Shown here in pieces: positions 24,571 through 35,403 of a stretch of 64,000 nucleotides of DNA; position 1 is the stretch's first letter; every line of letters begins with the position of its first letter. The position numbers and the translations under genes are program-made. Under the pieces are notes generated by a model. The model was not told the DNA's origin, made no database searches, and saw nothing but the letters and a program-made list of their open reading frames with translations. The DNA lies in contig NZ_JARFTR010000045.1 in NCBI RefSeq assembly GCF_029167235.1, forward strand, positions 1-64,000, given 5' to 3'. The stretch comes from Kamptonema sp. UHCC 0994. Its GTDB lineage: Bacteria; Cyanobacteriota; Cyanobacteriia; Cyanobacteriales; Microcoleaceae.

Positions 24571-25398
24571 TCACTTTTTAACCTTGTCTGAAGGTAAGAA
24601 AAAACGTAGATTTCCATCCTCACCCTTTTGCATCCGAGCTCCCAAGGATAACAGAGCACTCTTGGCTCTTTGACGTACTAACTTATCTGTGGCTTCATAG
24701 TAAACCGCACTCCAGGCCTGAAACCGAATAAAAGTGCTATCGGGGTCTCGTTTCAAAAATTCGGCAGTTTGTCGTAATACTGGGGAAACTTTCTCGTCAG
24801 GCGTTCCTAAAGCCCAGTCCGCAGCCATTTCGTGAGAGCGAATAGCCCCAGGGATATCCCCTAGCAGTAGGAATTGATCGAGACCTTTAAACCGCCATAC
24901 CCGCCACGCTTGAGGGTCAATCTGGGGAGAAAGAGCATCCGTACCCCGATCCATCATAGAAACCGCGATTTCAGGTTTACCCAGATAGTAGGAAATTGCT
25001 GTAGAAAGAAAAGGATAGATATCAACCCATCGCGGGTCACGCATGGTTATGATGTCAAAATAGGGTGTATTGAGAGCATAGCCAGTTTGCGATCGCACCT
25101 CGCTATCGCCAAAATACTGTATGAATTTTAGGAAAGTCCAATCTGCAATTAAATTATCAAACCCAAAAGTAGGCGAAACTTTCGCCAATTGCAGCCTTAG
25201 AGCTTCTTGCTCTTGGACTTGAGACAAACTAACCGTAGGCGAGCCCGATGCGTTCATACTGTTTTGACCATCTACTGACAACCCCCCCAGTTGGCGATCG
25301 CTCTGCATCACAGCGATACCTGCCAAAGCACTCAAAACTATAGCGATGTTGGTAATTTTCCCTAACCACTTTTGGGATTGTTCAACTTTTCTATGCAC
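24571..25398 (-). CDS. Conserved cyanobacterial membrane-anchored protein of unknown function
   Basis: A 275-residue protein with a single N-terminal hydrophobic helix (about 13-31, NIAIVLSALAGIAVM) and a large soluble domain. Conserved-looking stretches include FDNLIADWTFLKFIQYFGD, YFDIITMRDPRWVDIYPFL and helical pairs (AWRVWRFKGLDQFLLLGDIP) that resemble TPR-type helices. It is probably exported and membrane-tethered. I recognise it only as a cyanobacterial hypothetical. Confidence 0.7.
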   Translation of the reverse strand: MHRKVEQSQKWLGKITNIAIVLSALAGIAVMQSDRQLGGLSVDGQNSMNASGSPTVSLSQVQEQEALRLQLAKVSPTFGFDNLIADWTFLKFIQYFGDSEVRSQTGYALNTPYFDIITMRDPRWVDIYPFLSTAISYYLGKPEIAVSMMDRGTDALSPQIDPQAWRVWRFKGLDQFLLLGDIPGAIRSHEMAADWALGTPDEKVSPVLRQTAEFLKRDPDSTFIRFQAWSAVYYEATDKLVRQRAKSALLSLGARMQKGEDGNLRFFLPSDKVKK

Positions 25399-25430
25399 TG
25401 CACATCCAATTTTTAGCTTTTAATTTATAT

Positions 25431-25522
25431 AGACTTACGCATCATGCTTCCTAACGTCGCCGACGGGGGCGGTAAAGTCACTGCCTTGACTGCGGCGCGA
25501 CAAATAGATGCGCGTAAGTCCT
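25431..25522. repeat. GACTTACGCAT inverted-end element (about 92 bp)
   Basis: AGACTTACGCAT and ATGCGCGTAAGTCCT mark the two ends of a short GC-rich insert with a further inner palindrome. The GCGTAAGTCCT end also appears at about 19987 and 48761, suggesting a small non-autonomous element family. Confidence 0.5.
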
Positions 25523-25685
25523 ATTTAAGTTTAATCAAATAAAGCTGTCATTGCTTGGCAATTCACAGAGAAGGTAGCTAGACTATGTTAAAGGATAATA
25601 GTCTCCTGCCAGTTAAGTATTCTGATTTTAGATTTTAACGCCAATCTAAAATCTAAAAAAATAAAATCGATTCGAGCGAAATTCA

Positions 25686-26990
25686 ATGAACCTAGCCTCA
25701 AGACGATTTTCCAAGTTCCGTACTGCTCTCTTGAGCGGGGCGATCGCAACAACTGCCTCCATTTCCTTATTTGTCCCTGGCTTAAGTCAATCCGTCCGCG
25801 CCGCACTTCAGGACAGCCCAAAAGCTGTTTTAGACGAAGCGTGGCAAATTGTAAACCGGGATTTTGTCGATCCGAGCTTTAATAAAGTCGATTGGCAAGC
25901 CGCAAGGCAGCAGTTGCTCAACAAGAATTATACTTCTCGCGAAGAAGCTTATAGCGCTCTCCGCAAAGCCCTAGAGAAGTTAAACGACCCCTACACGCGC
26001 TTTATGGATCCAAAGCAGTACGAAGCGCTAACCAACCAAACTTCAGGGGAACTGACAGGGGTTGGTATGAGGTTAGAACAGGACGAAAAAACTAAAACGA
26101 TCTCGGTAGCCGAACCAATGGAGGATTCTCCTGCGATCAGGGCTGGCATTCAAGCTGGAGATCAAATTTTAGGAATTGACGGTAAATCTACCGAAGGCAT
26201 GACTGTGGGTGACGCTGCGGGCATGATCCGGGGTTCGGAAGGAACAAAAGTCACCCTCAAAATTGGTAGAACTGGGAAAAGTCCATTTGAGGTAACTCTG
26301 ACTAGGGCCAGAATTGAGGTAGCAGCGGTTCGCTACACCCTCAAGGAGGAAGGGAAGACACGAGTTGGCTACATCCGCTTGCAAGAGTTCAGTGCCCACG
26401 CAGGCGAACAAATGCAAAAAGCAATTAAAAAACTCAAGGATGATAAAGTTGACGCTTTCGTATTGGATTTGCGCGGGAATCCAGGGGGACTCTTGCGGGT
26501 GAGTATTGACATTGCCCGGATGTGGATGAATACTGGTGCGATCGTGCGTACAGTAGACCGCGAAGGAGGAAGCGAAGAAATGCGGGCCAATCGTACTGCG
26601 ATCGCGGATCAGCCTTTGGTAGTTTTAGTGGATGACAATTCTGCCAGTGCGAGCGAAATTTTAGCAGGAGCTCTTAAGGATAACAAACGCGCGACTGTAA
26701 TGGGCGGTCAAACCTTCGGGAAAGCGCTTGTACAGTCGGTGCATTCCCTCTCTGACGGTTCGGGATTGGCGGTAACGATCGCTCATTACTACACTCCCAA
26801 CGGTATTGATATCAGCCATAAAGGGGTGACTCCAGACATTAAAGTGGATGTTACCGACGAGCAAAAGTTACAACTAGCTAGTAAGCCATCGCTGGTTGCA
26901 ACTCAAAATGACCCTTGCTACGCCCGTGCGATCGCACTTTTAAAAACTAACCCTTCGGCCCGTCCTCTTGCTGCTAACGAGATTCGCTAG
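25686..26990 (+). CDS. C-terminal processing protease (S41, Ctp family)
   Basis: A 434-residue periplasmic or lumenal serine protease. An export signal precedes SQSVRA (residue 39). A PDZ domain spans about 120-205 (GVGMRLEQ, AGDQILGIDG). The Ser/Lys dyad is visible in DDNSASASEILAGALK (Ser321) and QTFGKALVQ (Lys346). The CtpA paralogue matures D1 of photosystem II; which of the cyanobacterial paralogues (CtpA/B/C) this is cannot be fixed. A terminator follows 21 bases after the stop. Confidence 0.93.
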   Translation: MNLASRRFSKFRTALLSGAIATTASISLFVPGLSQSVRAALQDSPKAVLDEAWQIVNRDFVDPSFNKVDWQAARQQLLNKNYTSREEAYSALRKALEKLNDPYTRFMDPKQYEALTNQTSGELTGVGMRLEQDEKTKTISVAEPMEDSPAIRAGIQAGDQILGIDGKSTEGMTVGDAAGMIRGSEGTKVTLKIGRTGKSPFEVTLTRARIEVAAVRYTLKEEGKTRVGYIRLQEFSAHAGEQMQKAIKKLKDDKVDAFVLDLRGNPGGLLRVSIDIARMWMNTGAIVRTVDREGGSEEMRANRTAIADQPLVVLVDDNSASASEILAGALKDNKRATVMGGQTFGKALVQSVHSLSDGSGLAVTIAHYYTPNGIDISHKGVTPDIKVDVTDEQKLQLASKPSLVATQNDPCYARAIALLKTNPSARPLAANEIR

Positions 26991-27011
26991 ACGATCAATT
27001 AGGTGTAATCA

Positions 27012-27043
27012 AAGTAGGGCGGATAATATTTGCCCTACTTTTT
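27012..27043 (+). terminator. Terminator after the Ctp protease
   Basis: AAGTAGGGC and GCCCTACTT form a nine-bp stem with an 11-base loop followed by TTT; position right after the stop codon of the protease gene is as expected. Confidence 0.8.
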
Positions 27044-27053
27044 AGTATCATCT

Positions 27054-27133
27054 GTAACGCCGCCTTCTAGGCGGTATTCTAACGTAACGCCGCCTTCTAG
27101 GCGGTATTCTAACCGCCCAGAGGGCGGCGTTAC
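27054..27133. repeat. Tandem GTAACGCCGCC palindromes
   Basis: Two direct copies of GTAACGCCGCCTTCTAGGCG are followed by an inverted CCCAGAGGGCGGCGTTAC, making a cluster of palindromes between the protease terminator and the adhesin gene. Confidence 0.85.
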
Positions 27134-27161
27134 AAACATCTATACCAATGACCCATTACCC

Positions 27162-30100
27162 TTACAATTTGAAATCAAAACTTCCTATTTGACTAGCTTG
27201 CACACCTGTTAGAGATGCCAATATTTCTCCACTAATCGAGTTACTAATTAAAGTAGCACCCTGAACTTGACTAATATTTAACTGGTCGAATGTCAATACT
27301 CCAGATAAGCCCAAAAGATCCTCACCTTTTGTAAAATCAGCAATGATGTCAAATCCCTGACCTACACCTAATACAAATATATCATTCCCGCTGTCCCCGA
27401 TTAGGGTATCATTCCCCAAGTCTCCATACAAAATATCATCACCGCCGCAACCTAAGAGAGTGTCATTGCCCTTACCTCCATAGATAGTATCATTTCCTCC
27501 ACATCCATCAATAATGTCGTTATTTCCATTGCCGCTCAAATAATCATTAGCTTGACTACCGCACAGAGTATCATCACCTAAGTTTCCCCACAGAGAATCT
27601 TCTCCTTTACTGCCAACTAATACATCATTATTCTTGCCGCCAAATAGGGAATCATTGCCTTTGCCTCCATCAATAAAATCATCTCCTTGATTACCATTAA
27701 TTAGATCGTTTTCTTCTCCGCCATTAATTGAATCTTTGCCTCTATTTCCCAAGATCAAATCTTGACCTTCACCACCTAAAAGAATATCATTATCTTTGCC
27801 TCCCAAAACGAAATCATCTCCCTTACTACCATCGATAAAGTCATTACCTTCATTGCCGTTAAGTAGGTCATTGCTGTTGCCACCATAAAGGTTATCGCCA
27901 CCTAATTTAGCATAGAAACTATTCCCATTTTCAGCACCATAAAAAGCATCATTTTGTGGTGTGCCAAACTGAATACTATTATTGTTGCCGTAGATAATAT
28001 TATCTACAGAGTTAGGTTTATTTAGATCGGGATGCACTATATCCCCACAAAGACAGGGAATATTTGAGTTTTCGACAGAAGAGAAAGGGGAAGAATTTAG
28101 TGTTCCTGTCGGCGTTGGCGTATCAATAGGTATTGGGTTTGCTGTTGGAATTGGTGTATTTGTTGGCGTTGGTTTACCTATTACAATTGGTGTAGGAGTA
28201 GGTGTTGGAATTGGTGTATTTGTTGGAATTGGTGTAGGAGTAGGTGTTGGAATTGGTAGATTTGTTGGCGTTGGTGTGCCTGTTGGAATGGGCGTATTTG
28301 TTGGCGTTGGAATTGGTGTAGGAGTAGGTGTTGGAATTGGTATGGGGGTAGGCGTTGGTGTAGGAGTAGGTATTGGTGTATTTGTTGGAATTGGTGTAGG
28401 AGTAGGTGTTGGAATTGGTATGGGAGTAGGCGTTGGTGTATTTGTTGGAATTGGTGTAGGAGTAGGCGTTGGAATTGGTATGGGAGTAGGCGTTGGTGTA
28501 GGAGTAGGAATTGGTGTATTTGTTGGCGTTGGTGTAGGAGTAGGAATTGGTGTATTTGTTGGCGTTGGTGTAGGAGTAGGAATTGGTGTATTTGTTGGCG
28601 TTGGTGTAGGAGTAGGAATTGGTGTAGGAGTAGGAATTGGTGTGGGAATTGGTGTGGGAATTGGTGTGGGAGTAGGTGTTGGAGTGCCTGTTACTGTCCC
28701 GATAATAGGAAAATCAAAAGGTGTGTTATTAGTATCAGAATTGATAAATTGCAGAATACCATTTTTAGTGCCGATACTAGCAGCATTTAATGCAATATCA
28801 AACGTTACTAACTGGTTAGGTGCAATGACATTGGGGAAATTTCCTACTATACTAAAACCAGTAGGTAAACTGGGAATACTAAGGTTGAGAGAGTCATTGC
28901 CTATATTCTTAATAGTGAAACGTTTAGTGAGAGGAGTATTGACAAATGTACTACCAAAATCAATAGCGTTGGTAGTGCCATCGATAATATTATTGTTTGT
29001 CGGATCTAAAACTTCTATTCTGGCAATTTTCTGGATATTTCCAAAATCAATATCCGTGTATATATTGCCACTTTCCGCCACAATATCACTAGGGTCAACA
29101 GTAGTCTGTTCCCATCCAGTTTGGTTGACTTCTCTAACTTGATAATTTCCCGGTTTGAGGTTGGTAAAACTGTAATTACCCCCTGTAGTAGTTGTGGTAG
29201 TTTCTAAGACAGTTGCGTTACTAGCATCAAGTAAATTGATTTGCCAATTATCTATTCCAGTATCATTACCATTTTGAATGCCATCGCCGTTATAGTCTTC
29301 AAATTTGATGCCACTGATGGTGATATTTTGGAAATTACCAAAGTTAACATCGCTGACATTCGCGCCACTTTCCGCCACAATATCACTAGGGTCAACAGTA
29401 GTCTGTTCCCATCCAGTTTGGTTAACTTCTCTAACTTGATAATTTCCCGGTTTGAGGTTGGTAAAACTGTAATTACCCCCTGTAGTAGTTGTGGTAGTTT
29501 CTAAGACAGTTGCGTCACTAGCATCAAGTAAATTGATTTGCCAATTATCTATTCCAGTATCATTACCATTTTGAATGCCATCGCCGTTATAGTCTTCAAA
29601 TTTGATGCCGCTGATGGTGATATTTTGGAAATTGCCAAAGTTATTATCAGTTGAATCAGCATTTGTCAAATTAATAGCACTAGGTGCTACTGTTTGCGTC
29701 CATCCGGCTTGTAGCACTTCTTCAATACTATAACTACCAGGTAAAATATTGTTAAATTCGTATTTACCAGTAGCATCTGAGGTAGTATCAGTAATTAAAG
29801 CGCCAGAATTATCGAGCAATTGAAATTGCCAATTTTGAAGTCCGGTTTCGCCTAAGTCTTGCAATCCATTACCATTGATATCATGGAATTTTAAACCGCT
29901 AATACTTAAGCTATCAACTGGTAGAGAATTGGAAAACTCTGAGGTGTTATTTGTGCCAGTAGTCGGATCGAGATTAGTAGCAGTAGCCGCGATATATTTA
30001 CCTGTTAACAAAGCTGGATGCGTAAAGCTGATATTTGCATTGCCAGCGTTGTCAGTGGTGACATCTGTAAAGCCTAAAAATGTTTCTCCTTCTCCATTTC

Positions 30101-31532
30101 CAGAAGGATCGGCAGCATCATTGGAAAACAATTCTATGCGAAAGCTAGTATTGGCAGCCGCGTTTAATTCCCCTGTAATTACCGTGCTGTTACTGCCTAG
30201 AAATGCTGACAATAAATTGGGATAATTTTGCCCACCATTGCCGCCGACAATATCATTATTAGCTTTCGGTTGATTGGTGTTGGTTAGGGTAATACCTAAA
30301 CCTACGTTATTGCTAATCGAGTTGCCTTGAATGCTGTTGCCAGTACCGCCAGGGGGAATATTAACACCTGGGATAATATTGACACCTGCCGCACCGTTAT
30401 TAGCGATAATATTGCCCTCATTTGTACCCGTACCGCCAATCTGATTGTTATTTGCACCATTAATGAATATCCCATTTAGACGGTTAGCAAGCGCACCAGT
30501 ACCCGCTGCATCTGTGCCGATGTAATTGCCAAGAATTTGATTTCCTGATGAGGCGTTATCGCGGATTTCAATGCCGTTTCCTCGATGCCCGGAGATAATG
30601 TTAAGATCGCCTGTTGCTGTTCCCCCAATTATGTTGTTTTGAGCACCTCCCGTAATCAAGATGCCCCGTTGCCCTCCCGAAGGAGGTGTGCCGATAACTG
30701 CTGGAGCACCCGCAGTTAAACCCGTACCTGTAGCATTCGTGCCAATAAAATTGCCTGCGATAATGTTATTGTTAGTGCCTCCGCCGTGAATCCCAATATT
30801 GGTATTATCTACGGTGTCAGTATTTCCTGAGCGATCGTTGCCAGAAATGACATTATCTCCAATGACATTACTTTTTGCACCGTCGCTAATCTGCAATCCC
30901 CGCCAATTGTTACCTAAGTTATTATTCCCTGTGGCATCGGTGCCGATGAAGTTGTTTAATATCTGATTGCTATTGGCATTGCCACCTTGAATTATGATTC
31001 CAAACCGATTGTTGCCAGAGATAATATTCCGCGCTGATGGTAGAGCTCCGCCAATGGTGTTGTTAGCACTCCAAATCAATAGACCATAATTATTGTTCGG
31101 TGAGGCAACTGTCCCGGTGAGATCGGTACCTATATAGTTACCTTGAATAACGTTATTACTTCCCGAACCGATAAAAATCCCATTCCCATTCCCATTTCCA
31201 TTGAAGCGATTAATTGCTAAACCCTGTATGGTATTGTTGGATGAAGAGATAGACAAACCGTTTGTATCTGCACCGGCACCTGTGCCATTGAGTTCGATTA
31301 GTGGCGCACCGGTGTAAGTTGCCCCCCCTTGACTCCAGGCATTAATTAACGTGCCTGCGTTGTCTGTAAGATTGGGTAGGGCAGATAGCAGGTTAATTGT
31401 CTGGGTTGAATTTGCTGTAGGGATATCGAAAAGGATCTCGTCTGCGCCCGGATTGCTATTTGCCAGTGCGATCGCTTCTCGCAATGATTCACTACCACTG
31501 TCAGCGTTAGTGGTTACTGTATAGGTAGCCAT
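27162..31532 (-). CDS. Giant secreted beta-helix/SdrD-like/RTX surface protein
   Basis: The 1456-residue protein is a mosaic. Residues 1-420 form a right-handed parallel beta-helix region with NNxIxGN(Y/F)IGT-type coils, starting [17 protein letters not shown]. Residues about 545-840 are three SdrD-B-like/CNA-B-like repeats ([17 protein letters not shown]), two of them almost identical over 99 residues. A choice-of-anchor-D/ASPM-like domain follows ([18 protein letters not shown]). About 190 residues of PTPTPIPTP linker lead to RTX calcium-binding nonapeptides (GGxGxDxxx) and a C-terminal type I secretion signal region. No N-terminal signal peptide fits type I export. Adhesion, gliding or sheath roles are plausible. 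The secretion genes are not adjacent. Confidence 0.85.
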   Translation of the reverse strand: MATYTVTTNADSGSESLREAIALANSNPGADEILFDIPTANSTQTINLLSALPNLTDNAGTLINAWSQGGATYTGAPLIELNGTGAGADTNGLSISSSNNTIQGLAINRFNGNGNGNGIFIGSGSNNVIQGNYIGTDLTGTVASPNNNYGLLIWSANNTIGGALPSARNIISGNNRFGIIIQGGNANSNQILNNFIGTDATGNNNLGNNWRGLQISDGAKSNVIGDNVISGNDRSGNTDTVDNTNIGIHGGGTNNNIIAGNFIGTNATGTGLTAGAPAVIGTPPSGGQRGILITGGAQNNIIGGTATGDLNIISGHRGNGIEIRDNASSGNQILGNYIGTDAAGTGALANRLNGIFINGANNNQIGGTGTNEGNIIANNGAAGVNIIPGVNIPPGGTGNSIQGNSISNNVGLGITLTNTNQPKANNDIVGGNGGQNYPNLLSAFLGSNSTVITGELNAAANTSFRIELFSNDAADPSGNGEGETFLGFTDVTTDNAGNANISFTHPALLTGKYIAATATNLDPTTGTNNTSEFSNSLPVDSLSISGLKFHDINGNGLQDLGETGLQNWQFQLLDNSGALITDTTSDATGKYEFNNILPGSYSIEEVLQAGWTQTVAPSAINLTNADSTDNNFGNFQNITISGIKFEDYNGDGIQNGNDTGIDNWQINLLDASDATVLETTTTTTGGNYSFTNLKPGNYQVREVNQTGWEQTTVDPSDIVAESGANVSDVNFGNFQNITISGIKFEDYNGDGIQNGNDTGIDNWQINLLDASNATVLETTTTTTGGNYSFTNLKPGNYQVREVNQTGWEQTTVDPSDIVAESGNIYTDIDFGNIQKIARIEVLDPTNNNIIDGTTNAIDFGSTFVNTPLTKRFTIKNIGNDSLNLSIPSLPTGFSIVGNFPNVIAPNQLVTFDIALNAASIGTKNGILQFINSDTNNTPFDFPIIGTVTGTPTPTPTPIPTPIPTPIPTPTPIPTPTPTPTNTPIPTPTPTPTNTPIPTPTPTPTNTPIPTPTPTPTPIPIPTPTPTPIPTNTPTPTPIPIPTPTPTPIPTNTPIPTPTPTPTPIPIPTPTPTPIPTPTNTPIPTGTPTPTNLPIPTPTPTPIPTNTPIPTPTPTPIVIGKPTPTNTPIPTANPIPIDTPTPTGTLNSSPFSSVENSNIPCLCGDIVHPDLNKPNSVDNIIYGNNNSIQFGTPQNDAFYGAENGNSFYAKLGGDNLYGGNSNDLLNGNEGNDFIDGSKGDDFVLGGKDNDILLGGEGQDLILGNRGKDSINGGEENDLINGNQGDDFIDGGKGNDSLFGGKNNDVLVGSKGEDSLWGNLGDDTLCGSQANDYLSGNGNNDIIDGCGGNDTIYGGKGNDTLLGCGGDDILYGDLGNDTLIGDSGNDIFVLGVGQGFDIIADFTKGEDLLGLSGVLTFDQLNISQVQGATLISNSISGEILASLTGVQASQIGSFDFKL
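28095..28690. repeat. Minisatellite encoding the Pro-Thr linker
   Basis: About 100 hexamer-like GTTGGC/GTAGGA/ATTGGT units, hierarchically arranged in longer tandem blocks, encode the [15 protein letters not shown] linker on the minus strand. On the plus strand the same DNA is open and reads GVGVGIG, which is a shadow frame. Length is expected to vary between strains. Confidence 0.9.
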
Positions 31533-31846
31533 GATGCACCTGATATAAAGAAAATAATACTGTTCGGTCTTGCCTACGAGTCTAGCAATTTTACGGAGAT
31601 TTGTGGGGGGTATTACCCCTCAATTACCCAAAATTTATGTAAATATACCTAAAGTTAAGTAAATTGTTAAAGCTTTAGCACTTACGTAATAACTAGGGGC
31701 TAGGGGCTAGGGGCTAGGGGCTAGGGAAGAGGGGGAGATGGGCAGGGCTGTTTCATTCGACCTAGGGGCGGTGCCCCCGTGCCCGCCCAGAGGTCTGAAA
31801 CTATTGAGTTAAAATGATCGGTTTAGATCGTTAACCTTTAATTACT
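31533..31846. repeat. intergenic region with GGGGCTA repeats
   Basis: Between divergent genes. An AT-rich part (31533-31680) may carry the promoter of the adhesin. Four GGGGCTA heptamers lie at about 31693-31722, and GGGCGGTGCCCCCGTGCCCG at about 31765 can fold. No gene is seen. Confidence 0.6.
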
Positions 31847-32401
31847 ATGGGACTTGACGCAGTTGAGATACTGATGATATGGGAAAACTCCTTTGGTATA
31901 GAAATCAGTGATGATGAGGCAATCGCGATCGCGACAATCAAAGAGGCAATCGATCTAATTTCTTCAAAAGTAAATGCTTCAGGTGGTATCGCAGGAGTAT
32001 GCCTTGGGGCGCGTGCTTTTTATCGTATTCGGCAAGCTTTTTACAATGTTGGATTGCCCCGCAAGCAGATTCAGCTAGATAGCAAGTGGGTGGATATTCT
32101 GCCCAACATTTCCAAAAAACAGCGTCAGGAAACATTGAACTATATCTGCGATCGCGCTGGACTGCCAAAAGCACCTTCGTTGAGTTTTCACTTTGGAGTC
32201 ATCAATAGGCGGATTACAGTTAGAAGTTTAGTAGACTGGGCAGTTGCACATCACCCATGTAGCCTCACAAGTTCAGAGGAACGATGGACTCATTTTCAAG
32301 TGCGTTCTGTTGTCCGTTCTGTAATTAGAGATTTGGCTGACATCAGCGATCGAGATTTCAAAGATGATGATGCTTTTTCCTATATTCTTGGTATTTTTTG
32401 A
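31847..32401 (+). CDS. Acyl-carrier-protein-like protein lacking the attachment serine
   Basis: A 184-residue protein whose start matches the second half of an ACP fold: MGLDAVEILMIWENSFGIEISDDEA and TIKEAIDLI correspond to GADSLDxVEL and following helices. The phosphopantetheine serine of the DS(L/V) motif is alanine (Asp4-Ala5-Val6), and helix I is missing before it. A roughly 130-residue extension (RITVRSLVDWAVAHHP, VRSVIRDLADISDRDFKDDD) has no recognised domain. It cannot be a standard acyl carrier. A partner-binding role is possible; no PKS or FAS gene is nearby. Confidence 0.65.
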   Translation: MGLDAVEILMIWENSFGIEISDDEAIAIATIKEAIDLISSKVNASGGIAGVCLGARAFYRIRQAFYNVGLPRKQIQLDSKWVDILPNISKKQRQETLNYICDRAGLPKAPSLSFHFGVINRRITVRSLVDWAVAHHPCSLTSSEERWTHFQVRSVVRSVIRDLADISDRDFKDDDAFSYILGIF

Positions 32402-32688
32402 ATCCAACTCTAACCCCTGTTCGCATTCTCCACATCCGACACGCTGCACAAAATATACTCGGTGTTTAAATCTTTTGATTTTTAATTTTTGATTTTTAAT
32501 TAATTAGTAGACAATTAAATTTACTATCACAGTCACTAAGGGGGCTAGACCCCTAATGTGTTAGATACAATACTATAACGTTGCAAACTTTTAGTTGTGC
32601 ACAGGTATCAAGGAATGTTGGAGTCCCAACTTCCTAGAACCAGTCGCCAATATCTTGTTAAATATCCAGTGCATTCAGGTGCAGACTT
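32402..32688. other. intergenic spacer, possible promoter of the PAS-GAF gene
   Basis: No supported gene. A small hairpin AGGGGGCTAGACCCCT lies at about 32538-32554, and AT-rich motifs (GATACAAT, ACTATAAC) near 32565-32580 could be promoter elements. A 90-codon frame here is not convincing. Confidence 0.4.
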
Positions 32689-35097
32689 ATGCCGACCCCG
32701 AAGCCGACATCCCAAGAAGCGAATAACTACTCTGCTAAAGCGTTACTTTCCGCAGATATTCCCCGGACTAAAAACGGTAACGGTAGCTTGGTTGAGCCAA
32801 ATATGGAACAGCTATTGCAAGCTTTGGCTGGGGAAATGCCAAGTCACTCTCCCCAAATCGAACAATTGAAAGTTTGGAAACAGTACCTAGAGCGCTTGTT
32901 TCAATTTCAGCGTTCGAGCCGGGTTTTAATGGCTGTCATGGAACCTGAGACTTTTACTCTGCGTTATGCTAACTCAGCTTTCTGTCGGTTGGCGGGTTTG
33001 GAAGGAACCCATGAGGGGACTGACTTTGGTGGTTTGTTGACAGGATTAGGTATCGGGTTACTGGACTTGTTCGAGGATTGGGACGGCCGGACTGCGGAAC
33101 AGTTATACCGCCGTCATATTTTATACTGGGTATTCAAGCAGCTATATCAGATTGACCTTGAGAGTTTGCGAGTGCTTGATGAACCGGTAATGGCTAGTGT
33201 CAAAAGTCCGCTGCATCGAGAGCATCGGTTTGTGGAATTTTGGCTGGGTTCCGAACAGCTAAAAATTACTCGTATTGACTCGAAAATAGATGAGTTTTCA
33301 GATTTTCATCTGAAGTTAATGCCGACTTCGGAGCGAGAAGCTTGGATAATGCAGCCTAACCAATTGGCAACTTTAGCAGATAAACTGCGGTTAGAAAATT
33401 ACCGGGTAGAAGGTTTGTTGCTGTTAGAAGGTTTTGATGTCACGGGACAGGAACAAATTCGGCGGTTGACGCAGTTGTTAATAGATAGGGATTCTATTCT
33501 AAGACCGGAAAAGTTTAAGAAAATAGATAAACGTTTGCGATCGCTCTTTGGTGCAGATGGTAGCATTCTTTTACGGACTGATGGCTCCGAAGCGCAACTC
33601 TTTATCTGCAAAGATGGTCACGATATCCGGCCGACAGTGTATGCGTTACAGTCTCTAGAAGGTTCTCACTTTTTGCAAGCAACGGCGGCTAATCAAGTCT
33701 GGAACGTGCCTGATTTGCGACGGGAGTGCGAAACGGAGTGCGATCGCTACTTACGGAAAATGGGAGTGCGATCGATGTTGCTAATTCCCTTAGTTGTAAA
33801 AACGCTCAATCGCGAAGGGGGAGGGAATCAGATTTTAGGAGTAGTGGGACTAACGTGCGATCGCCCCAACCATTTTAATGGTATCGACTGCCAACACGCT
33901 CAAGAACTCATTCCCGCCTTCATTGCGGCCCTACGGCAAGCCATTCAGCAGCGCTTCACCCACATTCACAACATCCATCCCGCCGTAGAGTGGCGGTTCG
34001 TACAAGAAGCAGAGCGGCGCAGTTGGGGTCTACAACCAGAGACAATAGTTTTTAGCGAAGTTTATCCTCTCTATGGTATCTCCGATATTCGCGGCTCCTC
34101 AGAAGAGCGAAATCGGGCCATTCAAGCCGACTTGCTCGAACAATTCCGCCTGGGTTTAGCGATCGTTGAGGCTTTGTGCAAAACTCAAGGTACTCCCCTT
34201 GGCGAACAACTGCGGCTCGATATGCTCGACTATATCAAGCATTTGCAGGAAAAAGTAACTGTAGATATGGAAGTGCGGGCCGCAGAGTATCTGAGCGAAC
34301 ATTTAGAAGTATATTTTGACCATTTTATGCAGTGCGGCCCGGAGGTACAAGCAGCATTGGAAGCTTACCAAGCAGCTTGCGAGAATGAACATCAATGCGT
34401 TTATGGCGATCGCACTCGCTACGACGAAATGCTGAGTTTAATTACTGCTAACTTACAGGAAACTTGGGCAAAATGGCAAGAGCGGATGCAGCAAATTATC
34501 CCTCATTATTGCGATATTGAATGCACTGATGGTATGGATCACATGATTTATATCGGCAAGTCAATTGATAGTAAATTTACTCCCTTTCACTTGCACAGTA
34601 TGCGCTATGAACAGTTAAGGGCTGTTTGCGATTGTGCTCGCACTGCCTTTCGCTTGCAAGCTGATGCTAAAATTAATTTCCACCTTGCCCATTTAATATT
34701 AGTCCAGAATACAACTATCAACATTTTTCATAACGAAAATACTGAAAAAATGTTTGATGTCCAAGGCACTCGCGATATTCGCTACGAACTTGTTAAAAAA
34801 CGGATTGAAAAAGCGGTTGATAAAGACGCTCAAGAACGAATTACGCAGTCGGGAATGCTAACTATTGTTTATTCCAATGAGGATGAATGGGAAGAATATC
34901 GGCAATATTTACGCTATTTAGCTCGTGAAGGTTGCGTAGAGTCAAAAATTCAAACCGGAATGGTAGAACCATTACAAGGAGTGAGTGGTTTAAGGTTTGG
35001 TCGCGTTCGTATTCTTCCCCTTCCTGAAGTTACTTCTGATGTCAGTGAAGTGACCGTTCTCAATGAATCAGGAAGCATAATACCTGTTAACTGTTAA
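32689..35097 (+). CDS. PAS-GAF sensory protein of unknown output
   Basis: An 802-residue soluble protein. A PAS-like segment occupies about 80-190 (VLMAVMEPETFTLRYANSAF). A GAF domain lies at about 270-425 (IDKRLRSLFGADGSILL, LRKMGVRSMLLIPLVVK, GVVGLTCDRPNHFN). After it, the stretch YPLYGISDIRGSSEERNRAI and helical regions belong to no output domain I recognise: no histidine kinase, cyclase or GGDEF motifs are present. No conserved chromophore Cys pattern is obvious. It ends in TAACTGT repeats. Role: probably ligand or stress sensing, unproven. Confidence 0.72.
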   Translation: MPTPKPTSQEANNYSAKALLSADIPRTKNGNGSLVEPNMEQLLQALAGEMPSHSPQIEQLKVWKQYLERLFQFQRSSRVLMAVMEPETFTLRYANSAFCRLAGLEGTHEGTDFGGLLTGLGIGLLDLFEDWDGRTAEQLYRRHILYWVFKQLYQIDLESLRVLDEPVMASVKSPLHREHRFVEFWLGSEQLKITRIDSKIDEFSDFHLKLMPTSEREAWIMQPNQLATLADKLRLENYRVEGLLLLEGFDVTGQEQIRRLTQLLIDRDSILRPEKFKKIDKRLRSLFGADGSILLRTDGSEAQLFICKDGHDIRPTVYALQSLEGSHFLQATAANQVWNVPDLRRECETECDRYLRKMGVRSMLLIPLVVKTLNREGGGNQILGVVGLTCDRPNHFNGIDCQHAQELIPAFIAALRQAIQQRFTHIHNIHPAVEWRFVQEAERRSWGLQPETIVFSEVYPLYGISDIRGSSEERNRAIQADLLEQFRLGLAIVEALCKTQGTPLGEQLRLDMLDYIKHLQEKVTVDMEVRAAEYLSEHLEVYFDHFMQCGPEVQAALEAYQAACENEHQCVYGDRTRYDEMLSLITANLQETWAKWQERMQQIIPHYCDIECTDGMDHMIYIGKSIDSKFTPFHLHSMRYEQLRAVCDCARTAFRLQADAKINFHLAHLILVQNTTINIFHNENTEKMFDVQGTRDIRYELVKKRIEKAVDKDAQERITQSGMLTIVYSNEDEWEEYRQYLRYLAREGCVESKIQTGMVEPLQGVSGLRFGRVRILPLPEVTSDVSEVTVLNESGSIIPVNC

Positions 35098-35320
35098 CTG
35101 TTAACTGTTAACTGTTAACTGCTAACTGTTAATTGCTATAGTAATAGCTAAGGTGGTTAGGACATTCTGAGTTCCACCAAACCCGCTGATTCTATTCCCT
35201 TCTTCCCCTTCTTCCCCTTCTTCCCCTAGCCCCTAGCCCCTAGCCCCTAGCCCCTTCTTCCCCTAGCCCCTAGCCCCTAGCCCCTAGCCCCTTCTTCCCC
35301 TAGCCCCTTCTTAAAAATGT
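35095..35320. repeat. TAACTGT and CTAGCCC heptamers with a dispersed-element end
   Basis: About four TTAACTG units follow the stop codon. A TTGCTATAGTAATAGC...GGTGGTTAGGACATTCTGAG end (35134-35190) begins the element, then CTTCCCCTAGCCC repeats extend to 35310. No gene is seen. Confidence 0.85.
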
Positions 35321-35403
35321 CCGCCGTTCACAGCTTACATTCCGCAGGATGTAGTTAGATTGTTCTAAAGCTATTGAAACTGTATTTTTTAGGAGTTTTG
35401 AAG

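Noticed and set aside
28276-29142. Long open frame on the plus strand reading GVGVGIG repeats
   Set aside because: It is the complement of the Pro-Thr linker minisatellite of the adhesin gene; composition is explained by the repeat.
32597-32869. 90-codon frame before the PAS-GAF gene
   Set aside because: Overlaps the well-supported PAS-GAF start in another frame and shows no family signal.
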